Part shown: piece after piece, positions 28,904 to 37,926 of the stretch
How the letters are laid out: every line of letters starts with the position of its first letter
Position numbering within the stretch: the first letter of the stretch is position 1
Source of the DNA: Snodgrassella sp. CFCC 13594
GTDB taxonomy: Bacteria > Pseudomonadota > Gammaproteobacteria > Burkholderiales > Neisseriaceae
Assembly (NCBI RefSeq): GCF_001590725.1
Contig: NZ_LQXR01000010.1
Location: 23,529 to 87,528 of the forward strand
Reading direction: 5' to 3'
Length of the DNA: 64,000 bases
Position numbers and translations under genes: made by a program
The notes under the pieces: generated by a model
The model's input: only the letters and a program-made list of their open reading frames with translations
What the model was told of the DNA's origin: nothing
Databases searched by the model: none

Positions 28904-29649
28904 GATTGTCCTTTCTCATTCATCAAACCCGGAATGCGGTAACGGCGCTCCAAGAAAGCCATGAAAGCAAACAGCACCATATTAATCACCACATATACGA
29001 TGGTGGCATAAGTGTAAATTTCGAAGTTGCTTTGCGAGTATTCGGCAATGGTTTTGGTTTGACTAATCAATTCAGCCACACCCACCAGCGATGCAATAGA
29101 AGCATTTTTAAAACAATTGGTTAACTCAGATCCCAGCGGTGGCAAAATTACCCGAAATGCCTGGGGCAACAATACAATCCGATAGACCTGCCGAGTCGTA
29201 AAACCCAAGGCATAGGCTGCCTGAGTTTGGCCTCGGGGTAATGATTGAATCCCTGTTCGCACTTGCTCACACACCCGTGCGGCAGTAAATAAACCCAAAC
29301 CAATGGCGGCTGAAATTAACGCTGAAGTGTTTGGCGTCAAATCGTAATACCACCAGTTTTTCACTGAATCGGGTAAAAAATTAGGCACCACATAATACCA
29401 AATAAACAACTGCACCAATAAAGGCACATTACGAAACAGCGTAACGTACAACGCGGCCAAACGTTGGCTACCGACGGAAGGCAAGGTGCGCATAATCCCC
29501 AGCACAGTCCCCAATGCCATGGCGATGGTCCAAGCAATTCCGCCAATGACAAACAGCCAACCAATCCCTGCCAACATCCATTGCAAGTAAATTTGACTGC
29601 CAACACCGGTTTGGTCAAATAAGACCCCCCAGTTCCATGTATAACCCAT
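28900..29649 (-). CDS. gltJ: Glutamate/aspartate-type ABC transporter permease (GltJ)
   Basis: A 249-residue permease. 'MGYTWNWGVLF' is the family N terminus (compare 'YNWNWGVFL' in enterobacterial GltJ), which fixes the start at 29649; the frame extends upstream without family sequence. 'LFTAARVCEQVRTGIQSLPRGQTQAAYALGFTTRQVYRIVLLPQAFRVILPPLGSE' contains the EAA loop. It forms a heterodimeric channel with GltK, whose gene overlaps by ATGA. Confidence 0.92.
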   Translation of the reverse strand: MGYTWNWGVLFDQTGVGSQIYLQWMLAGIGWLFVIGGIAWTIAMALGTVLGIMRTLPSVGSQRLAALYVTLFRNVPLLVQLFIWYYVVPNFLPDSVKNWWYYDLTPNTSALISAAIGLGLFTAARVCEQVRTGIQSLPRGQTQAAYALGFTTRQVYRIVLLPQAFRVILPPLGSELTNCFKNASIASLVGVAELISQTKTIAEYSQSNFEIYTYATIVYVVINMVLFAFMAFLERRYRIPGLMNEKGQS

Positions 29650-29711
29650 TGATGTTCCTTTACTTAGGGTTAGAAAGCGGCAAACATCCGCTCCAGACTG
29701 TGTAAAACACA

Positions 29712-29738
29712 AAGCCGGCTTGGCTGGCAAGCCGGCTT
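29712..29738 (-). terminator. Strong hairpin between gltI and gltJ
   Basis: AAGCCGGCTTG (29712-29722) and CAAGCCGGCTT (29728-29738) form an 11-base-pair perfect stem with a 5-base loop between gltI and gltJ. The leftward transcript continues TTTGTGTTTTACAC. This placement fits partial termination or 3'-end protection that yields more binding protein than permease. Confidence 0.65.
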
Positions 29739-29756
29739 GGCTGCACAAACGCTAAA

Positions 29757-30713
29757 TCACTCAGCCGGCTGATCTGTCGGCGTTGCAATGATGCCTTTAA
29801 CCTGTTCAGACATCGGGAACTGCATGTTTACCCCTTTAGGTGGGATAGGTTGTTCAAACCATTTTTGATACATCGTGTTGATTTCGCCAGATTTAAAGGT
29901 TGCCTGTAAAGCACCATCAACTACCTTTTTAAAGCCATCATCACCTTTACGCAGCATACAGCCGTAACGCTCAAATGACATTGGCTTGCCCACAATTTCC
30001 CACTTACTCGGATCTTGTGATTTAGCGCGCTCGCCAGCCAACAACACGTCATCCATCATAAACGCTTGCGCACGGCCATTTTGCAACATCAAAAATGCTT
30101 CACCATGATCTTTGGCAGAAATGATATTCATGCCCAATTTTTCTTTATCGTTATAGGCTTTCAACAACCGCTCAGAAGTGGTACCTGCGGTGGTTACAAC
30201 GGTTTTACCTTTCAAATCAGCAAAATCTTTAATGGGGGAGCCTTTGGCTACCAACAGGCGCGTACCCACTTCAAAAAACGCACTAGAAAACGCTACTTGT
30301 TTGGCACGTTCTGCGTTATTCGTGGTTGAACCACACTCCACGTCAATGGTGCCATTCAATACCAACGGAATGCGGTTTTGTGAGGTAATGGGATTGTAGC
30401 GCACTTGCAAATTGGGCAAATTGAGTTCTTTTTTCACCGCATCAACGATTTTTAATTCCAAATCGTGTGCATAACCCACTGGTTGACCGGGTTTATCTGC
30501 AATATAAGAAAATGGAATGGAAGAATCACGATAGCCCAATACAATGGTGCCGGAATTTTTAATTTTTTGCAGCGTATCCTCACCAGCCGCCGCAGTTGCG
30601 CCAGAGGCAGCAGAACCCGCAGCAGCACCTTTATCGCCGCCACTACAAGCCGTTAAACTGGCCAAAGCCGCCATGGCAGCCAAAACCATGGTTTTGCGTT
30701 TAATGTTCATCAT
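29757..30713 (-). CDS. gltI: Glutamate/aspartate-type ABC transporter substrate-binding lipoprotein (GltI)
   Basis: A 318-residue periplasmic binding protein. The signal peptide ends in the lipobox 'LASLTAC', so it is a lipoprotein, with an Ala/Gly-rich linker after the cysteine. 'TIVLGYRDSSIPFSYIADKPGQPVGYAHDL' and 'GTIDVECGSTTNNAERAKQVAFSSAFF' are GltI-type sequences, the second containing ligand-contact residues in the family. It is first in gltIJKL. A long promoter gap of about 270 bases separates it from the hisB-side hairpin. Confidence 0.92.
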   Translation of the reverse strand: MMNIKRKTMVLAAMAALASLTACSGGDKGAAAGSAASGATAAAGEDTLQKIKNSGTIVLGYRDSSIPFSYIADKPGQPVGYAHDLELKIVDAVKKELNLPNLQVRYNPITSQNRIPLVLNGTIDVECGSTTNNAERAKQVAFSSAFFEVGTRLLVAKGSPIKDFADLKGKTVVTTAGTTSERLLKAYNDKEKLGMNIISAKDHGEAFLMLQNGRAQAFMMDDVLLAGERAKSQDPSKWEIVGKPMSFERYGCMLRKGDDGFKKVVDGALQATFKSGEINTMYQKWFEQPIPPKGVNMQFPMSEQVKGIIATPTDQPAE

Positions 30714-30983
30714 TGCATAAGTCCTTTTTATTGAGATTCATCTCCATTGCACCGTGATTCATTCGTTCGGCGAATGCGATGGAAGTTATCTTAGCGCAAA
30801 AAAATAGGTTTTCACAATACATTACATTCGACATTGCCAAATGATTTAGATATAAACAATTAGGGATTTCATGCAGCCAGAACTGTATTATCAATCAAGG
30901 CGCTGGTTTTATTAATGAATACTGAAGTTTAATGATTCCTTATCGAGTGTAAATCATCTCGATTGAAGGCTTTTAGAATATGT

Positions 30984-31020
30984 AAAGCCAAGCAGTCAGG
31001 GCCGCTGATTGCTTGGCTTT
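30984..31020 (-). terminator. Terminator after hisB
   Basis: AAAGCCAAGCA (30984-30994) and TGCTTGGCTTT (31010-31020) form an 11-base-pair stem just past the hisB stop at 31035, reading leftward. It separates the hisCB transcript from the glt promoter. Confidence 0.75.
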
Positions 31021-31034
31021 AACTGCTTGAACAC

Positions 31035-31628
31035 TTAAGCGGTGAGCGTTCCTTTGGTCGAAGGCATCACGCCCGCCATGCGTTCATCGTATGCAACAGC
31101 CGCACGCAAAGCCCGTCCAAACGCTTTGAATACGGTTTCTGCTTGATGATGGGCATTAATCCCACGTAAATTATCAATGTGCACGGTCATCATGGCGTGA
31201 TTAACCAGACCATGGAAAAACTCACTGAACAAATCCACATCAAAACGACCAATCATGGCGCGGGTAAAATCAATGTTGTAAACCAACCCAGGACGACCAG
31301 ACAAATCCAATACCACTCGACTTAACGCCTCATCCAACGGCACATAACTAAAACCATAACGACAAATACCGACTTTATTACCCAATGCTTCTTTCAGCGC
31401 TTGTCCCAAAGTGATGCCAATATCTTCTACTGTATGGTGATCATCAATGTGGTTATCGCCTTTGGCTACGATGTCTAAATCAATCAAACCGTGGCGGCTG
31501 ATTTGATCCAACATGTGTTCCAGAAACGGCACCCCAGTATCGAAATGGCCCTTTCCCGTACCATCCAAATTAATGCTGACGGTGATTTGGGTTTCGCTGG
31601 TATGGCGGGTAATGGTAGCGGTTCTCAT
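31035..31628 (-). CDS. hisB: Imidazoleglycerol-phosphate dehydratase
   Basis: A 197-residue monofunctional HisB that dehydrates imidazole glycerol phosphate. Metal-binding motifs are '[42 protein letters not shown]' (two HHTVED-type clusters; the second is '[17 protein letters not shown]'). There is no fused phosphatase domain, as is usual outside enterobacteria. It starts 5 bases after the hisC stop and is co-transcribed with it. Confidence 0.96.
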   Translation of the reverse strand: MRTATITRHTSETQITVSINLDGTGKGHFDTGVPFLEHMLDQISRHGLIDLDIVAKGDNHIDDHHTVEDIGITLGQALKEALGNKVGICRYGFSYVPLDEALSRVVLDLSGRPGLVYNIDFTRAMIGRFDVDLFSEFFHGLVNHAMMTVHIDNLRGINAHHQAETVFKAFGRALRAAVAYDERMAGVMPSTKGTLTA

Positions 31629-31633
31629 GGTGA

Positions 31634-32706
31634 TTAAAGGTTTCCGTATAGTTCGTCGATGACACGCAAAACTGCTTGATTTTGTTCAGGCAGCCCAATG
31701 GTAATGCGCACACACTGATCCAACAGCGGGTGCGTGCCATGCAGGTTTTTAATTAAAATTTTATTGGCATACAGTGTATCAAACAACACTTGGGCATCCG
31801 GCACACGCACTGTCAAAAAATTGGCTTCCGATGCAAAATCCTCAACACAGTCATAAGCGCGTAAAGCCGTGCGCATGCGCTCACGCTCACCCATCGACTG
31901 ATTAATGTGCTGCAAAATAAACGGCCGATATTTCATCGCGAACTCAGCCGCAGCCAAATTCAACTGACTGACATTATAAGGTGGAATAATCTTGCGCAGC
32001 TCATGAATCAGTGCAGGCGCACCAGCTGCATAACCCACGCGCAAACCAGCAAAGCCAATTTTACTCAAGGTTCGCAACACCACCAGCTTATCAATGGTGC
32101 CTGCCTGACGCAAAAAACTGTCAGAAGAAAAAGCGCCGTAGGCCTCATCGATAACCACGATCCCAGGGGCTGCCTGAATAATGGCCTCCATTTGTTCGCG
32201 CTCAAACCGGCCACCGGTGGGATTATTGGGGTAGGCCAAAAATACCAATGCAGGTTGATGAGTATGAATCGCAGCCAGCATGGCTTCGAGGTCCAAAGTA
32301 AAATCGGAGTGCAAAGGCACCCCGACATAATTCAAACCAAAAAACTCAGCATTGACTCGATACATCACAAAAGATGGCGCAGGGCCACCACGACTGCCCC
32401 AGGTTCAGCCACCAACATAACGAGTCGTTCGATCAATTCATCCGAGCCATTGCCCAGCACCAAGTCAGCCTCATCGGGAATGCGATGCGTCTGGCGCAAC
32501 AATGGCAATAAAGCGCATTTTTGCGGTGCCGGGTATAAACGAATAGGCACTTCAGCCAGCATTTCGGCCAACGCCTTTTGCATTTCTTCTGGATACTCAT
32601 AAGGGCTTTCCATTGCATCCAGTTTAACAAAATCGGCCGGCACATCAGCCACCGCATATGCTTTGGCCTCGCGCACATAAGGGCGAACAACATCTAAAGC
32701 AGTCAT
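31634..32706 (-). pseudogene. hisC: Histidinol-phosphate aminotransferase, frameshifted
   Basis: The first frame, from ATG 32706 ('TALDVVRPYVREAKAY'), covers the N-terminal segment to 'NGSDELIERLVMLVAEPGAVVV'. The second, from about 32380, carries 'YPNNPTGG', 'VVIDEAYGAF' and the PLP-lysine block 'LVVLRTLSKIGFAGLRVGYA', then the C-terminal domain. Adding one base at 32382-32386 restores 'GAVVVAPAPSFVMYRVN' (or VVGPAPSF) and a protein of about 357 residues, normal for HisC. It makes histidinol phosphate by transamination. Upstream and downstream his genes are intact. Two near-exact uptake sequences lie inside it. Confidence 0.87.
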
Positions 32707-32899
32707 GGCGATCTCGATTCTTGATTGAAGTGAGTAAATGAGCAGCACGCTTTCGCCTCCAGCATGCCATTTAAAATAAATGTAACATACCTCCCACCCT
32801 CTCTGTAAAGCCCAAGGCTGCCTGAAACAGCTTCACCGCGCGTCCAACACTTGCATTTCAGCCTACTCGGCAGCATATTGTGTTTATTGTTTATTTTGA

Positions 32900-33880
32900 A
32901 TGTCACACATCATCACCATGAGTCACACCACACATCACCAACTCCAGCAAATGGACAACGCCGCGTTACAACGCCTCTGCGGCGCCTTAGACGAGCACAT
33001 CATTAGCTTGGGAAAAGCCTTAAATTTAGACATCAGCCGTCGTTTTGACCAGTTTACCCTAACCGGTGAGCACACCCATGCAGGCATCACTGCTTTGGAA
33101 AGCTTAGCCGAGACCGCGAACGAGCGCGACATCAACGACAGCGACATTCAACTGGCCGCAGTGGAAGCGAAAGCCCATAAACCACAACACCCCACACACC
33201 AAGACCACCAAACTTGGACGCTGCGCACCAAGCGTGGCAATATCGGCGGCCGAACACCGCGCCAAAGCGGCTATATCCGCGCGCTCTTAACGCATGATGT
33301 GGTGTTTGGCTTGGGCCCAGCGGGTACGGGCAAAACCTATTTGGCCGTGGCCGCGGCAGTAGACGCCATGGAAAAACATTTAGTTGAGCGCATTGTATTG
33401 GTTCGGCCTGCTGTGGAAGCGGGGGAAAAGCTGGGTTTTTTACCTGGGGATTTGGCGCAAAAAGTCGATCCTTATCTGCGCCCTTTATACGATGCATTGT
33501 ACGATTTGATGGGCTTTGATCGTGTCACTAAATTGCTGGAAAAAGGCTTGATTGAAATCGCCCCCTTGGCCTACATGCGGGGGCGCACCTTGAATGGTGC
33601 CTACGTCATCCTTGATGAAGCACAAAACACCACGCCAGAACAAATGAAAATGTTCCTCACGCGCATCGGCTTTGGTGCCAAAGCCGTCATCACGGGCGAT
33701 GCAAGTCAAATTGACTTGCCCAAACACATCAAAAGTGGCTTAAAAGACGCGCGCGAAAAATTAAACAACATTGATGGCCTCTATTTTCACGTATTCACCA
33801 GCGAAGATGTGGTGCGGCATCCTCTGGTACAAAAAATTGTTGATGCTTACGATGCAGCAGACGAAGACCAGCATCAATAA
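32900..33880 (+). CDS. phoH: PhoH-family ATPase/RNase-associated protein
   Basis: A 326-residue PhoH-like protein. The N-terminal KH-like region is followed by the ATPase core: Walker A '[24 protein letters not shown]', '[22 protein letters not shown]', and Walker B '[24 protein letters not shown]', with '[12 protein letters not shown]'. PhoH proteins often act with YbeY in RNA metabolism, but ybeY is not in the window. Two in-frame starts six codons apart (32900 and 32918) both begin Met-Ser-His; no clear ribosome site distinguishes them. Confidence 0.92.
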   Translation: MSHIITMSHTTHHQLQQMDNAALQRLCGALDEHIISLGKALNLDISRRFDQFTLTGEHTHAGITALESLAETANERDINDSDIQLAAVEAKAHKPQHPTHQDHQTWTLRTKRGNIGGRTPRQSGYIRALLTHDVVFGLGPAGTGKTYLAVAAAVDAMEKHLVERIVLVRPAVEAGEKLGFLPGDLAQKVDPYLRPLYDALYDLMGFDRVTKLLEKGLIEIAPLAYMRGRTLNGAYVILDEAQNTTPEQMKMFLTRIGFGAKAVITGDASQIDLPKHIKSGLKDAREKLNNIDGLYFHVFTSEDVVRHPLVQKIVDAYDAADEDQHQ

Positions 33881-33900
33881 ATAATACCGCAAATCTTATT

Positions 33901-33933
33901 TAAGGCTGCCTGAAACCGGTTCAGGCAGCCTTT
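33901..33933 (+). terminator. Paired uptake sequences, phoH terminator
   Basis: Exact uptake sequences at 33903-33914 and inverted at 33920-33931 form a stem with flanking AAGG/CCTT pairs and a 5-base loop, 20 bases after the phoH stop, then TTTCAT. Confidence 0.78.
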
Positions 33934-34215
33934 CATCCAAACAGCAATGAACAATTAGCCTCATCAGCTTGGAATGTGCTGATACTATTCTTCACTGTTT
34001 GGTCAGTGAATCACATGAGCTCAATAAGCACATTTCATCCCATACAAATAACAGACATTCAGCAAGATTAACCTCGTGCGAAAAGCCATATGCCGATGCA
34101 GGGTTGATTGATCAACATATTGTTTTAAAGCATCAATCCGAATCAACCCATACATAAAATCATAACTAGGCACCACGCATTTCAACCTGCTGAATACACA
34201 CAGTGAACATACCAT

Positions 34216-34635
34216 TTACACCACAACCCAAAGCCCACCAATTAACACCGCATAACGAGCAAATTTACCCACCACCAAAAGCAAACTGGACAGCCAAAAA
34301 TTCAATCGCAACCACCCCGCCGCAATGGCCAATCCGTCGCCCACAAACGGTACCCAAGCCATCAGCAAAGCCCAAATACCGTATTTGTCTATCCAGTGTT
34401 TGATACGTTCACTGGGTTGGTGTTTGTCCGGCACCAATCTACCCATGCCATAAGACACCATGCTGCCCATGCCATTGCCCAACGTGGCCACCAGCAATGC
34501 CCACGGCCACAATGATTCATAGGCATGCACAAAGGCCAACAGCGCCACGTCTGATGTCCCAGGCAAAATCGTGGCCGAGCTGAATGCTGAAAACCACAAA
34601 CCCAACCATTGCCAAATCAAGATGGCACACTCCAC
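34216..34635 (-). CDS. yqaA: YqaA-family inner-membrane protein (VTT/DedA-like)
   Basis: A 139-residue membrane protein. 'FSSATILPGTSDVALLAFV' and 'ATLGNGMGSMVSYGMGRLVP' are the YqaA signature, and 'KYGIWALLMAWVPFVGDGLAIAAGWLRLNFW' is the central re-entrant segment. The family is distantly related to DedA/SNARE-associated scaffold proteins, with possible lipid or ion roles; function unproven. An exact uptake sequence lies just upstream (34661-34672). Confidence 0.85.
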   Translation of the reverse strand: MECAILIWQWLGLWFSAFSSATILPGTSDVALLAFVHAYESLWPWALLVATLGNGMGSMVSYGMGRLVPDKHQPSERIKHWIDKYGIWALLMAWVPFVGDGLAIAAGWLRLNFWLSSLLLVVGKFARYAVLIGGLWVVV

Positions 34636-34680
34636 AGTAAAAAGGAATCATCCTACCGAATTCAGGCAGCCTGTGCGGTT

Positions 34681-35142
34681 TTACAATGTAATTTTGGTTT
34701 CAACTTTATTAAAATTCATCACAAATTGACTTTTAAAACCACGCACATTATTTTCAGACGTTAATACACGGCGCGTAAATTGATGATAATCCGCCATGTC
34801 GCGGGCATGCACCAACAACATATAATCGTAATCCCCAGAAATTTCATAGCAGCTCATCACATCGGGTTCCTTATTCACCCGTCGCACAAATTCATCTTGT
34901 AACGCGAAATTTTGCTTGTCCATTTCAATCATCACAAACACACTCAAATGGCGGCCCACCGCATCCGGATTCACCATCACCACCTGCTTGATGATGACGC
35001 CTTCATCTACCATTTGCTGAATACGCCGCTGGCACGTGGCCACCGAAGAGCCCACTTCCTCAGCCAAAACCTTCAAAGGCGTAGTGCCATCCGTTTGCAT
35101 GATATTGAGAATTTGCTTATCCAGTCTATCCAACTCGTGCAT
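34681..35142 (-). CDS. lrp: Lrp/AsnC-family transcriptional regulator
   Basis: A 153-residue regulator. The N-terminal helix-turn-helix is 'LDRLDKQILNIMQTDGTTPLKVLAEEVGSSVATCQRRIQQM', and the C-terminal RAM domain carries 'VMSCYEISGDYDYMLLVHARDM', which binds amino-acid effectors in the family. ATG 35142 has GGAA 7 bases upstream; an ATG two codons earlier is possible. It is divergent from an amino-acid/metabolite exporter-like gene, with an AT-rich palindrome between them, suggesting that it regulates that gene. Confidence 0.9.
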   Translation of the reverse strand: MHELDRLDKQILNIMQTDGTTPLKVLAEEVGSSVATCQRRIQQMVDEGVIIKQVVMVNPDAVGRHLSVFVMIEMDKQNFALQDEFVRRVNKEPDVMSCYEISGDYDYMLLVHARDMADYHQFTRRVLTSENNVRGFKSQFVMNFNKVETKITL

Positions 35143-35166
35143 CGTCATTTCCAAAAAAATTTCCTA

Positions 35167-35183
35167 CAATTTATATCAAATTG
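35167..35183. promoter_or_regulatory. Palindromic operator candidate between lrp and the EamA gene
   Basis: CAATTT-ATATC-AAATTG is a perfect 6-base inverted repeat with a 5-base spacer, in an AT-rich divergent promoter region of about 165 bases. Lrp/AsnC proteins bind AT-rich palindromes of this general kind, so it may be the autoregulatory and target site. Confidence 0.45.
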
Positions 35184-35308
35184 ATAAAAAATCCCACAAA
35201 TTAATAAATTTAGAAAAAATTTATTGGGTCAGGACGAATAAAATAGCTTCATTCTTATTAACCAAGAACCAAGACAATTGGGCCTTGGCAATCGTTGAGC
35301 CATTGTTG

Positions 35309-36229
35309 ATGAATACACATAAAAAAGGCATTTGGGCTGCTTTGTTGTCCAATTTTTTATTTGGTGCCATGTTTTTATACAGTGACTGGATGGCGCCCAT
35401 GTCTGGCACCACCGTGTTTGCGTGGCGGATGGTAAGCATGCTCTTGAGCTTATGGTTAATCGTGTTGTGTACGCATGGCTGGCCAGAACTGTTCCGCTTT
35501 GTTTACCAAGTGGGTATGAACGGGCGAAAATGGCTGCTGATTCTGTTGCCAACGCCGATTATCGGCTACCAACTGTGGTTATTTATGTGGGCACCCGTCA
35601 ATGGTCATGGCATTGACGTGGCGATGGGTTATTTCTTATTCCCCTTAATGATGGTGTTATGCGGTTGGTTGTTTTTGCATGAAGAATTGAGTGGTTGGCA
35701 ATGGTTGGCAGTGGGTCTGGCTGGCATGGGCGTGGCCCACGAATTATGGCAAAACCAAGTCTTTTCTTGGGTAACGCTGTCGGTGTTCACAACTTATCCG
35801 CTGTATTACATGCTGCGCCGTTGGATGCAGGTTCCTGCCCTCACCGGCTTATTGATCGATCTCACCTTAATTGCCCCGGTGGCCGCTTTTTATTTGGCGT
35901 TTCAGCCCGGCAGTTGGGCCATACTCACGGAGCCTTCTAGATATTGGCTATTGATTCCAGTTATGGGCATCATCAGTGCCGCGTCCATGCAGTTGAATCT
36001 CTATGCGAGCAGAATGATTCCCATGAGTTTATTTGGGATGTTCAGCTACTTGGAACCAATTTTGCTGTTTGTGCTCACGGTAACGGTACTGCAAACCCCC
36101 GTCACCGTTTCGGCCATGATCACGTATTCTTTAATTTGGGTAGGCCTGTGTTTTGCCATGTATGATAGTTACTTAAAAACGCAGCAAGCCAATCTGGCTC
36201 GAGGCAAGCCTTCATCCGCGCAAGCCTAA
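35309..36229 (+). CDS. EamA/RarD-type drug-metabolite transporter
   Basis: A 306-residue, ten-helix protein of the drug/metabolite superfamily. 'NTHKKGIWAALLSNFLFGAMFLYSDWM' begins the first EamA repeat, as in RarD ('KGVLLALLAYLLWG'), and 'YFLFPLMMVLCGWLFLHEELSGWQWLAVGLAGMGVAHELW' closes it. The second repeat ends 'LIWVGLCFAMYDSYL'. Members export amino acids or other metabolites. ATG 35309 follows the family start; the frame is open further upstream. The divergent Lrp-family gene suggests an amino acid as signal or substrate. Confidence 0.83.
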   Translation: MNTHKKGIWAALLSNFLFGAMFLYSDWMAPMSGTTVFAWRMVSMLLSLWLIVLCTHGWPELFRFVYQVGMNGRKWLLILLPTPIIGYQLWLFMWAPVNGHGIDVAMGYFLFPLMMVLCGWLFLHEELSGWQWLAVGLAGMGVAHELWQNQVFSWVTLSVFTTYPLYYMLRRWMQVPALTGLLIDLTLIAPVAAFYLAFQPGSWAILTEPSRYWLLIPVMGIISAASMQLNLYASRMIPMSLFGMFSYLEPILLFVLTVTVLQTPVTVSAMITYSLIWVGLCFAMYDSYLKTQQANLARGKPSSAQA

Positions 36230-36278
36230 AAAAGCGCACGTCCTAGGCAGCAAACTCATATCCAGCAGCTGGCTCAAA

Positions 36279-36315
36279 AAACATTCAGGCAGCCCTAAAG
36301 GCTGCCTGAATGTTT
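36279..36315. terminator. Uptake-sequence hairpin in reversed arrangement, bidirectional terminator
   Basis: AAACATTCAGGCAGCC (36279-36294) pairs perfectly with GGCTGCCTGAATGTTT (36300-36315) around a 5-base loop. The uptake sequences point inward-out relative to the other pairs. It serves the convergent EamA and ispH genes. Confidence 0.8.
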
Positions 36316-36329
36316 TACGCTGCTATCAT

Positions 36330-37271
36330 TTATGACGGATCACGCAATTCCTTAGGCAACACAAACACGATGCTCTCAGCGACACCTTCTGTTTCACGAG
36401 CAGATGGGTAACCCCATGCCGCAATGGTGTCCACTACTTCCTGTACCAACACCTCAGGCGCAGACGCTCCAGCCGTGATGCCCGCTTTATGTTTACCCTC
36501 AAACCACGCGCGTTTCAGGCAGCCTGCGTTGTCGACCATATATGCATCGACACCGCGCAGTGCCGCCACTTCACGCAAGCGATTGCTATTCGAACTGTTG
36601 GGCGAGCCCACCACGATCACCACATCACAATCCGCAGCCAATGCTTTCACCGCTTCTTGGCGGTTGGTGGTGGCATAACAAATGTCTTCTTTATGAGGGC
36701 TTTTAATGTGCGGAAATCGAACTTTTAAAGCGGCAATAATGCCGCTGGTTTCATCCACCGACAAAGTGGTTTGGCTCACATGCGCCAGTTTCTCTGTATC
36801 CCGTACCACTAAATGCGCCACATCTTCTTCCGTTTCCACCAACAACATCGCACCGGGCGAAAGTTGTCCCATCGTGCCTTCCACTTCTGGGTGGCCTTTG
36901 TGCCCAATCATAATGATTTGAAAGCCTTGCTGATCCAATCGCGCCACTTCTTTATGCACCTTAGTCACCAACGGGCAAGTGGCATCAAATACCCGAAAAC
37001 CACGTAAAACAGCCTCATCTTGCACTGCTTTAGACACCCCGTGGGCGGAGTAAATCAAGGTAGCGCCCAAAGGTACTTCGGCCAAATCCTCAATAAATAT
37101 CGCGCCTTTGGCGCGCAGATTATCCACCACGAATTTGTTGTGTACGACTTCATGGCGCACATAAATTGGTGCGCCATATTGGGCCAAGGCGCGCTCAACA
37201 ATGCTGATGGCGCGATCCACACCTGCGCAAAAGCCACGCGGATTGGCCAGCATAATGCTTTTTTCACTCAT
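36330..37271 (-). CDS. ispH: 4-hydroxy-3-methylbut-2-enyl diphosphate reductase
   Basis: A 313-residue iron-sulfur enzyme that makes IPP and DMAPP, last step of the MEP isoprenoid pathway. The three cluster cysteines are in '[14 protein letters not shown]', '[13 protein letters not shown]' and '[13 protein letters not shown]'; substrate-binding '[13 protein letters not shown]' is present. The ATG at 37271 gives the family start '[12 protein letters not shown]'. An exact uptake sequence lies inside the gene (36514-36525). lspA and ileS lie upstream on the same strand. Confidence 0.95.
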   Translation of the reverse strand: MSEKSIMLANPRGFCAGVDRAISIVERALAQYGAPIYVRHEVVHNKFVVDNLRAKGAIFIEDLAEVPLGATLIYSAHGVSKAVQDEAVLRGFRVFDATCPLVTKVHKEVARLDQQGFQIIMIGHKGHPEVEGTMGQLSPGAMLLVETEEDVAHLVVRDTEKLAHVSQTTLSVDETSGIIAALKVRFPHIKSPHKEDICYATTNRQEAVKALAADCDVVIVVGSPNSSNSNRLREVAALRGVDAYMVDNAGCLKRAWFEGKHKAGITAGASAPEVLVQEVVDTIAAWGYPSARETEGVAESIVFVLPKELRDPS

Positions 37272-37329
37272 GTATCGTGTCACTCATTGATGTGAATTAA
37301 CGTGCGTTCAAGCTACTCAAACACATTAT

Positions 37330-37839
37330 TCAAGCAGCTTGGGTATTTTTTTCTGGTTTTTTGGGTTTATGGCGGAAGCTGTCGATGACCAACAACACCG
37401 CGCCCACACAAATAAAACTGTCGGCAATATTGAATGCTGGGTAATACCATTCTTGATAGTAGAACAACAAAAAATCAATCACATGACCATGAATCAATCG
37501 GTCCACGACATTCCCAATGGCACCGCCAACAATCATCGCAGCACCCCATTTGCCGATTCCCCCAAATTCATTTTTGGCAATGGCACGAATCAAGTAAGCG
37601 CAAATCACCACTGCCAGCCCCATAAAGAAGAATTTTTGCCAGCCGCCCGCGTCAGCCAAAAAACTAAATGCCGCACCCGGGTTATAAACCAACGTCAAAT
37701 CAAAAAAATTAGGAATAACGTTCACGCGTTCCATATAGCTAAACTGTTGCACGATCAATGTTTTGATCAATTGGTCCAATACAATGGCCACCGCGGCCAA
37801 AGCCATGTATTTACCCAAGCCCACTTTTTCTTGCTGCAT
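37330..37839 (-). CDS. lspA: Lipoprotein signal peptidase (signal peptidase II)
   Basis: A 169-residue, four-helix inner-membrane aspartyl peptidase that cleaves lipoprotein signal peptides after lipidation. The catalytic aspartates are in 'GGAIGNVVDRLIHGHVIDF' and 'PAFNIADSFICVGA'. ATG 37839 has GGGAA 7 bases upstream; other ATGs four and six codons earlier are weaker. The order ileS-lspA-ispH is a common neisserial and proteobacterial arrangement. Confidence 0.95.
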   Translation of the reverse strand: MQQEKVGLGKYMALAAVAIVLDQLIKTLIVQQFSYMERVNVIPNFFDLTLVYNPGAAFSFLADAGGWQKFFFMGLAVVICAYLIRAIAKNEFGGIGKWGAAMIVGGAIGNVVDRLIHGHVIDFLLFYYQEWYYPAFNIADSFICVGAVLLVIDSFRHKPKKPEKNTQAA

Positions 37840-37926
37840 AAAATTTCCCATGTACACAGCAGCGCCGCAACGACAGTTGCTGCGCTATCCATGTTTGTCT
37901 AAATCCAGTAAATGACCCTGAATCAA

